Assembly: GCA_937919655.1 (NCBI GenBank)
Contig: CALFPJ010000042.1
Coordinates: 1-64,000 of the forward strand
DNA: 64,000 bases
Reading direction: 5' to 3'
DNA from: an uncultured Gemmatimonadales bacterium
GTDB lineage: Bacteria; Gemmatimonadota; Gemmatimonadetes; Longimicrobiales; Gaopeijiaceae
Shown here: positions 58,544 through 64,000 of the stretch, piece after piece
Layout: each line of letters starts with the position of its first letter
Numbering within the stretch: position 1 is the first letter of the stretch
Made by a program: the position numbers and the translations under genes
Notes under the pieces: generated by a model
The model's input: only the letters and a program-made list of their open reading frames with translations
Told to the model about the DNA's origin: nothing
The model's database searches: none

Positions 58544-58998
58544 AAATCCCCGATCGGAAGAGGGAGCCCGAGTACCGAAACGAAGAGCAGCCACAGCGCG
58601 CCGGAGAGGGCGGCGGCAGCCAGTGTTCCCTTCAGGGGCGGGCCGCCGTAGAGCAGCGACAGAGCCGTGACGACCGCAGTCGTCGACAAGAAGAAGCCCA
58701 CGTAGGGCAGGACAACGGCGTACCCGACGAACGACCCGGCTGCCCCCGCCATCCGTGTTAGGACTGCGCTTTCAGGCCAGGCGACGTCGATGTCGGGCCG
58801 AAATAGCTGGGCTAGCCCACCCGCCGCCAAGATCGCGGCAACCAGAAGGGGAAGCGCCTTCGGTCCGACAGGGTCGGTGAGGAACGCCACTTCGAATGTG
58901 GACGCCTCCACGGCGATCGCGATCGCAGCGGTGAGCAGTATGCCGCCCCCAATGCGGGCGCTGAGGGGCCGAGGGCTGGTCTCAGTGGTCTGGTTCAT
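58531..58998 (-). CDS. tctB: Tripartite tricarboxylate transporter small permease
   Basis: This 155-residue protein has four predicted helices in the TctB layout (GGGILLTAAIAIAVEAS, GPKALPLLVAAILAAGG, and two C-terminal pairs ending in LPLPIGDLWMR). It pairs with TctA. It overlaps tctC by 4 bases (ATGA). Confidence 0.9.
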   Translation of the reverse strand: MNQTTETSPRPLSARIGGGILLTAAIAIAVEASTFEVAFLTDPVGPKALPLLVAAILAAGGLAQLFRPDIDVAWPESAVLTRMAGAAGSFVGYAVVLPYVGFFLSTTAVVTALSLLYGGPPLKGTLAAAALSGALWLLFVSVLGLPLPIGDLWMR

Positions 58999-59993
58999 CG
59001 TATGAGCCCGATCTCTCGGGACATTTCTTCGAAGTCCGCCACCTGCTGCTTCACGAGGGCTTCAAAGTCGGCGCCGACAACGAAGAAGGGATCGAGGCGA
59101 TTGGCCCGGCGGGCCACCTCCCACTCCGGCGAAGAACCGACCTGCCTCAGCACGTCGACCCATCGGTCATACGTTGCGTCGTCGATCGAGCCCGGTACGT
59201 AGAATCCACGCCAAGTCACCCAGGTGACGTCCACGCCCGACTCGAGCGCGGTGGGGACGTCGCGAAGCGGACCGCTCACGCGCTCCGGAGCCAAGATCGT
59301 CAGGACCTTGAGGCGGCCCGCGGCGACCTGGCCCTCGACCTCGGAGCCTTCCCCAGAAAAAACGTGCACGAAGCCACCCAAGAGCGCAGTCATTGCCTCG
59401 CCGCCCCCGTCGAAGGGCACGTACCGTATCGAGCGGGGGTTGATGCCGGATCGGTGTGCCAACAGCAGCACCTTCATGTGGTCCTGGCCCGCCACGGCGC
59501 TTCCCCCAGAAACCACGACCGACGTCGGGTCCGAGCGCAGCGCCGCCAAGAGATCGCCCAGGTCGTTCCAGGGCGAGTCCGCGGCTACGGCGAGAACGCC
59601 GAACTCCGCACCCAACGCGCCGACCCAGCGCACGTCGTCGACCGCGAGTGGACCGTATTGTTTTTGGGCGAGTCGCAGCGTGGTCGACGGCGAGGCGGCC
59701 ACCAACAATGAAGGGTCATCGCTGCGCTGAGCGACGGTGCGGGCGAAGGCCACGCCGCCACCGGCGCCCGGAAGATTGGTGGTACGCACCAGCCCCGGAG
59801 ACAGGTCGAGGTCCTGGAGGACGCGCGCGACCGAGCGGCAGGTGAGGTCCCAGCCGCCTCCGGCGTTTGCAGGAGCGATGCACTCCCAGCCGCGGGTGTT
59901 CTCTTGGGGCGAACAGCCAACGACGAGCGCGATGGCGGTCAGTGCCGCACGTCGCCGTACGATCCGGATTCCGCGTGCGGTCCGCGAGTTCAC
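58995..59993 (-). CDS. tctC: TctC/Bug-family periplasmic binding lipoprotein
   Basis: This 332-residue Bug protein captures the substrate for TctAB. It has a lipoprotein signal (AALTAIALVVGC), then CIAPANAGGGWDLTCRSVARVL, NLPGAGGGVAFARTVAQ and VPFDGGGEAMTALLGG, the typical ligand-loop blocks. Start is GTG at 59991-59993, inside a 44-bp tandem duplication. The substrate is a carboxylate of unknown identity. Confidence 0.9.
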   Translation of the reverse strand: MNSRTARGIRIVRRRAALTAIALVVGCSPQENTRGWECIAPANAGGGWDLTCRSVARVLQDLDLSPGLVRTTNLPGAGGGVAFARTVAQRSDDPSLLVAASPSTTLRLAQKQYGPLAVDDVRWVGALGAEFGVLAVAADSPWNDLGDLLAALRSDPTSVVVSGGSAVAGQDHMKVLLLAHRSGINPRSIRYVPFDGGGEAMTALLGGFVHVFSGEGSEVEGQVAAGRLKVLTILAPERVSGPLRDVPTALESGVDVTWVTWRGFYVPGSIDDATYDRWVDVLRQVGSSPEWEVARRANRLDPFFVVGADFEALVKQQVADFEEMSREIGLIR

Positions 59994-60063
59994 CTCTCGC
60001 CCTCAGCCGCCGGGATTGCTGCGGTCCGCGAGTTCACCTCTCGCCCTCAGCCGCCGGGATTGC
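59976..60063. repeat. 44-bp direct tandem duplication
   Basis: Two perfect copies (59976-60019 and 60020-60063) are followed by the first six bases of a third. Each copy includes the end of the upstream M20 gene (stop codon) and the tctC ribosome binding site and start. Only the distal GTG opens tctC; the proximal one leads to a short ORF. Confidence 0.9.
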
Positions 60064-61498
60064 TGCGGTAGTCGAGCGGGGGTGGTCGATCTCCCACGAG
60101 CGAGATGTACGAATAGTCTGCGCCACGGCGCTCCTCGAATTCGGCCCGTGCCCGGCGTATGAGGTCCGGCTGCTGAAAGAGGTCGACGGCGCTGCGGGCG
60201 ATCGTTTTGGCAGCCACGAGCATGCCCTTTGTGCCGATGGACGTCCCGCCGGCCGCGACAGCCTGCCAGGAGTGCGACGATGTGCCCGGGACCCAGGTGG
60301 CGGTTCGCAGTCCTGCGGTGGGGACGTTCCAACTCACGTCGCCCACGTCGGTGGAGCCGCCGCCCGATCGGGCTCCCAGTAGGAGTTCGAACGGTTTGAC
60401 CTGAGCCGCGCTCTCGAGCGGCCGAGCGTCTTCAGGGAGCGATTGGCGGACGACCCGCGCGAAACGCATCTCATCCTCGGTGTATTCGACGCCACCCACC
60501 GCGGTCAGGTTTGCGTGAATGATCTCGGCGAGGGTCACGTTGGGTAGCAAATTGTAGACGCCGTTGATGACCTCGTACTCCATCTGCGTTTCCGTCCCGA
60601 GGGCGGCGCCGGCAGCCGCTTCGATCACGCGGTCGAAGAGCTCACGCACTTGGTCCGCCTCCGGATGGCGCACGTAGTAGTACACCTCCGCGAAGTCGGG
60701 AACGACGTTCGGGGCGGCACCACCATATGTGGTCACGTAATGGATGCGCGTCGCCTGGGGCACGTGCTCGCGCATCATGTTGACCATCTGGTTCATGGCT
60801 TCGACGCCGTCGAGCGCGGAACGCCCCCGTTCTGGCGCACCGGCAGCATGTGCGCTTATGCCGCGGAAGCGGAACTTGGCCGAGATGTTGGCGAGCGACG
60901 ACGTGGGGTCGGCGCTGTTCGCATCACCGGCGTGCCAGTGGAGGACCACGTCCACATCATCGAAGAATCCTCCGCGCGCGAGGTAGATTTTGCCGCCACC
61001 ACCCTCTTCCGCGGGCGTGCCATACAGCCGAATCGTGCCCGACTGTCCACTGGACTCCATCCAATCGCGCACCGCGAGGGCTGCAGCCGTAGAGCCCGTC
61101 CCGAAGAGGTGGTGCCCGCAGGCGTGACCTGCTGGCTTGGAGTCGATGGGATTGCGCTCAGGCGTGCGGTCCTGGGTGATGCCGGGTAGCGCATCGAACT
61201 CCGCGAGAATCGCGATCACGGGCTCGCCGGAGCCGTAGGAGGCCACGAACGCCGTGGGGATGTCGGCGAGGCCAGCCGTGACCGTGAAGCCGGCGGCGGC
61301 TAGTCGGTTTTGCAGTAGCCCGGAACTTTCATGCTCCATGTAACCGACTTCGGCTAAATCCCAGATCTGCATGGCGATCTGTTCGTACTCGGTCGCATGG
61401 GCCATGACGTGGTCCGCAACGGCCTGTTTCGGATCCTGGGCCGCAACCGGGGCCGCGGCGAGGATGGCCAAGACGGCGAGAAGTGAACGCTGGTGCAT
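60047..61498 (-). CDS. AbgB-like M20D amidohydrolase, secreted
   Basis: This 483-residue enzyme resembles p-aminobenzoyl-glutamate hydrolase subunit B and other amino-acyl amidohydrolases. Motifs: AEFDALPGITQ, KPAGHACGHHLFGTG (metal Cys/His), GTPAEEGGGGK, GISAHAAGAPERGRSALD, and GSTDVGDVSW. The N-terminus (HQRSLLAVLAILAAAPVAAQ) is a Sec signal, so it is periplasmic, unlike cytoplasmic AbgB. GGAG lies nine bases before the ATG. First gene of the m20-tctCBA-amidase operon. Confidence 0.9.
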   Translation of the reverse strand: MHQRSLLAVLAILAAAPVAAQDPKQAVADHVMAHATEYEQIAMQIWDLAEVGYMEHESSGLLQNRLAAAGFTVTAGLADIPTAFVASYGSGEPVIAILAEFDALPGITQDRTPERNPIDSKPAGHACGHHLFGTGSTAAALAVRDWMESSGQSGTIRLYGTPAEEGGGGKIYLARGGFFDDVDVVLHWHAGDANSADPTSSLANISAKFRFRGISAHAAGAPERGRSALDGVEAMNQMVNMMREHVPQATRIHYVTTYGGAAPNVVPDFAEVYYYVRHPEADQVRELFDRVIEAAAGAALGTETQMEYEVINGVYNLLPNVTLAEIIHANLTAVGGVEYTEDEMRFARVVRQSLPEDARPLESAAQVKPFELLLGARSGGGSTDVGDVSWNVPTAGLRTATWVPGTSSHSWQAVAAGGTSIGTKGMLVAAKTIARSAVDLFQQPDLIRRARAEFEERRGADYSYISLVGDRPPPLDYRSNPGG

Positions 61499-61659
61499 TT
61501 GTGAAATCTCCGACCGCACTGTGAAGAGGAAGGGCGGTAACTTACGACCCGAGTGCCGGCGGCGCGCTAGTGGGATGTTGGGACAGTACGCCGGTGGCTT
61601 TGCGCGTGGCCCAATGCCAACTTGTCCGCTGTCCTGACAACTTGCCGGAGGTTGGTCCC

Positions 61660-63378
61660 TTGGATCTAGCTCGTAGGGCGCTCAGCGCCACCTGTCTGAT
61701 TTTGATTGTGTCCGTCGTTGCATGCGCAGATCCCGGTGAGATGGCGGACCTGGTGCTGACCCACGGCAAGGTCGTGACCGTCGACGAAGCCCATCCGGAG
61801 GCTGAAGCCGTTGCGGTGCGCGGCGACCGCGTCATGGCCGTGGGCACGAATGCCGAGATGGAGGCGTTCGTCGGCGAGGCCACTCGGGTGGTCGATCTGG
61901 GCGGCCGCCTGGTGCTACCTGGTTTCATTGAGGGGCATGGCCACTATGTGCGGCTCGGTCAGGCCAAGATGATTCTGGACCTGACGCATACCTCCAGTTG
62001 GGAAGAGATCGTGTCCCTGGTCGGCGAGGCAGCCTCCGAGGCGGAGCCCGGAGCCTGGATCGAGGGCCACGGCTGGCATCAGGAGAAGTGGTCGAGCACG
62101 CCCGCAGGAGCGGTAGACGGCGTGCCGACGAATGCGACACTGTCAGCCGTCTCTCCGGAGAATCCTGTGATTCTCGCGCATGCCAGCGGGCATGCTGCGT
62201 ACGCGAATCGACGCGCGATGGAGTTGGCCGGCATCGACTTGCAGACGCCAAACCCGCCGGGTGGCACGATCGTAAGGGACGTGTCAGGGGACGCCACAGG
62301 CCTGCTTCGAGAAAACGCGGACGCGCTGGTATTCGACGTGCTGGCGGCGTCGCGCGCGACGCGCACCGAAGCGGAGCGCTGGAACGAATTTGTGCAGCAA
62401 GTTCAGCTGGCGGGCGGCGAAGCGTTGTCCAAGGGTGTGACCACGTTCCACGACGCGGGACCCAACTTCGAGACGATTGATGCCCTCAAGCGCCTCGCCG
62501 ACGAAGGACAGCTGCCGGTGCGACTGTACCTCATGGTGCGCAACGAGAGCAACGAGTCCATGCGGGCCCGTTTGGCCGATTATCGAATGATTGGCTACGG
62601 GAATAACTTCCTCACTGTTCGAGCCATCAAACGGCAGATCGACGGCGCGCTTGGCTCGCACGGTGCGTGGATGCTAGAAGCGTACGCGGACATGGCCACG
62701 ATCGGCCTTACGGTCGAAGAACCCGACGACATTGAGGAAACTGCACAGATCGCCTTTGAAGCCGGGTTCCAACTCAACACCCATGCGATCGGCGACCGCG
62801 CCAACCGTGTCGTCCTCGATATCTACGAACGCACCTTCGGCGCCGCCGGCGGAGCCGACCGTCGCTGGCGCATCGAGCATGCCCAGCATGTCCATCCCGA
62901 TGACGTGCAGCGCTTTGCGGACCTCGGTGTGATCGCGGCTATGCAAGGCGTCCACGCCACATCTGATGCCCCTTGGGTATTTGCCCGTCTGGGCGCTGAA
63001 AGGGCGGAAAGCGGCGCCTACCTGTGGCGCTCGTTCATGGATGCCGGTGTGGTCATCGGCAACGGGACCGACGTTCCCGTGGAGGACATCTCGCCGGTCG
63101 CTTCGTTCGCCTCGTCGGTGATACGCAAGGATCACAGCGGCAACGACTTCTTCCCAGCACAAAAGATGACGCGCATGGAGGCGCTGAGGAGCTATACGAT
63201 CAACAACGCCTTCGCGGCCTTTGAAGAAGATCTGAAGGGTTCCATTACCGTGGGCAAGTTGGCCGACCTCATTGTCCTCGACACGGACATCATGACGGTG
63301 CCGGAATCCGAAATCACGAACGCACTGGTAGACCTTACCATTCTTGGCGGCGAGATCCGCTACGAGAGAGGAAACTGA
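61660..63378 (+). CDS. YtcJ-like metal-dependent amidohydrolase, lipoprotein
   Basis: From the TTG at 61660 (GGAGG eight bases upstream) the 572-residue protein begins with a lipoprotein signal (ARRALSATCLILIVSVVAC). The amidohydrolase barrel has the metal motif LPGFIEGHGHY, further ligands in LNTHAIGDRA and RIEHAQHV, and the terminal GNGTDVPVEDISP. It hydrolyses an amide or cyclic amide; the substrate is unknown. The longer frame from 61570 lacks a ribosome binding site. Confidence 0.85.
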   Translation: MDLARRALSATCLILIVSVVACADPGEMADLVLTHGKVVTVDEAHPEAEAVAVRGDRVMAVGTNAEMEAFVGEATRVVDLGGRLVLPGFIEGHGHYVRLGQAKMILDLTHTSSWEEIVSLVGEAASEAEPGAWIEGHGWHQEKWSSTPAGAVDGVPTNATLSAVSPENPVILAHASGHAAYANRRAMELAGIDLQTPNPPGGTIVRDVSGDATGLLRENADALVFDVLAASRATRTEAERWNEFVQQVQLAGGEALSKGVTTFHDAGPNFETIDALKRLADEGQLPVRLYLMVRNESNESMRARLADYRMIGYGNNFLTVRAIKRQIDGALGSHGAWMLEAYADMATIGLTVEEPDDIEETAQIAFEAGFQLNTHAIGDRANRVVLDIYERTFGAAGGADRRWRIEHAQHVHPDDVQRFADLGVIAAMQGVHATSDAPWVFARLGAERAESGAYLWRSFMDAGVVIGNGTDVPVEDISPVASFASSVIRKDHSGNDFFPAQKMTRMEALRSYTINNAFAAFEEDLKGSITVGKLADLIVLDTDIMTVPESEITNALVDLTILGGEIRYERGN

Positions 63379-63379
63379 G

Positions 63380-63904
63380 ATGACGACATTGGCACGGATG
63401 CGGTTGTCGGTACTGCTAGCATGCAGCCTTTCGTTGGCTGTGACGGCCTGCTCGATCGAGGAGCGGGCAGACCGGGTACCGTTCAGCGAGGCCGTTGAGG
63501 TACCCAACCCACGTAAAGAAATCATCCAACCGGAGGGCGTAATGCGTCTGCCGGTGTTTTCCTCAGCGGTTCGCAGCGGCGACTTCATCTTCCTTTCGGG
63601 TGCCATTGGAGCGCTCCCTGGCGTTTCGCCGCCCACGTTGATCGAGGGTGGCATTCAACCTGAGGCCCGGCTCGCGATGGAGAACCTGGGTGCGGTGCTT
63701 GAAGCGGCGAACGCCGGCTGGGAGGACGTCGTGAAGTGCACGGTATTCTTGGCAGATATGGCGGACTTTGCCTTGTTCAACGAGGTGTACCAAGAGTTCT
63801 TCCCCGCGGATCCGCCTGCGCGTTCGGCGCTCGCGGCGAGTGGCCTGGCCTTCAACGCCCGCGTTGAAGTGGAGTGCATCGCGGCGGTTCCTGAGGGTAT
63901 GTAG
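63380..63904 (+). CDS. RidA-family protein with lipoprotein signal
   Basis: RidA/YjgF proteins hydrolyse reactive enamine/imine intermediates. The 174-residue protein has the RidA fold (VRSGDFIFLSGAIGALPG; NLGAVLEAANAGWEDVVKCTVFLADM; PPARSALAASGLAFNARVEVECIAAV), with the catalytic-type Arg in NARVEVE. Unusually, it starts with a lipoprotein signal (RMRLSVLLACSLSLAVTAC), placing it in the envelope. It begins one base after the amidohydrolase stop. Confidence 0.87.
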   Translation: MTTLARMRLSVLLACSLSLAVTACSIEERADRVPFSEAVEVPNPRKEIIQPEGVMRLPVFSSAVRSGDFIFLSGAIGALPGVSPPTLIEGGIQPEARLAMENLGAVLEAANAGWEDVVKCTVFLADMADFALFNEVYQEFFPADPPARSALAASGLAFNARVEVECIAAVPEGM

Positions 63905-63905
63905 A

Positions 63906-64000
63906 ATGAGCGGAAGCTGTCGGGGTTGCGCGCGTTTTCGTTACTTTAGGGTTGTAGGTGTTGCGGTTACGGCTTCACGGGGTGAGGTCGCGCTAGGATG
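63906..64000 (+). CDS. Possible ORF running off window end
   Basis: An ATG one base after the RidA stop opens a frame (MSGSCRGCARFRYFRV...) that stays open to the window end. It is too short to judge, has no ribosome binding site, and may be chance. Confidence 0.15.
   Translation, partial: MSGSCRGCARFRYFRVVGVAVTASRGEVALG

Overview
The window is a gene-dense, high-GC bacterial chromosome segment from a Gram-negative, LPS-making organism: it has the Kdo transferase WaaA, lipoprotein signals and periplasmic enzymes. The mix of a PadR/orphan FtsX-type permease pair, a COG4324 peptidase lipoprotein, an AK-rich histone H1-like protein, many GTG/TTG starts and non-catalytic M16 peptidase pairs resembles Gemmatimonadota. 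That assignment is an inference from gene content, not from a marker gene. No rRNA, tRNA, CRISPR array, phage or insertion sequence was recognised.

Layout. 1-6.2 kb: the N-terminal part of a lysine/alanine-repeat histone-like protein, a SprT-like protease, then leuS-tkt on the minus strand. 6.4-17.1 kb: two ABC exporters, a PadR-regulated FtsX-type permease, a COG4324 peptidase, waaA, a rhodanese and a DUF4015 glycosidase-like lipoprotein. 17.2-24.1 kb: a complete, tightly overlapping histidine operon (minus strand, order hisG-D-C-H-A-B-F-IE). It is preceded by a 25-codon leader peptide with six His codons and a strong intrinsic terminator, a textbook-style transcription attenuator and the most striking regulatory element here. 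24.2-31.9 kb: uvrA (divergent from his), a small membrane protein, gyrA, a threonine/serine dehydratase and a HAD phosphatase. 32.0-34.5 kb: a DsbA-like/VKOR oxidative-folding pair, a small ORF and a second dehydratase. 34.6-36.6 kb: a secreted alkaline-phosphatase-superfamily enzyme and two tiny ORFs.

36.6-42.2 kb: a minus-strand run of seven genes joined end to end by 4-base stop/start overlaps: fadJ, a MocA-like nucleotidyltransferase, two XdhC-type proteins, a DUF402 protein, a cyclodeaminase-like protein and a GNAT. 42.3-45.7 kb: a coiled-coil lipoprotein and a decayed tandem pair of M16-type peptidase genes, with frameshifts at 7-base G/C tracts and in-frame stops. 45.8-51.1 kb: an M23 peptidase, metG, ricT, accA and a receiver domain fused to a degenerate PIG-L/LmbE-like domain. 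51.3-55.6 kb: two MFS transporters, an SDR, and two gene remnants (a GT39-like tail and a methyltransferase tail) meeting at one apparent deletion scar near 55.09 kb.

55.6-64 kb: a transport/hydrolysis island. On the minus strand are an AbgB-like M20 amidohydrolase, a TctC-TctB-TctA tripartite tricarboxylate transporter and a Tat-type M20 amidase. Divergent from it are a YtcJ-like amidohydrolase lipoprotein and a RidA-family lipoprotein. Four enzymes carrying export signals around one carboxylate transporter suggest periplasmic cleavage of an amide or acyl-amino compound followed by uptake of the acid (inference; substrate unknown).
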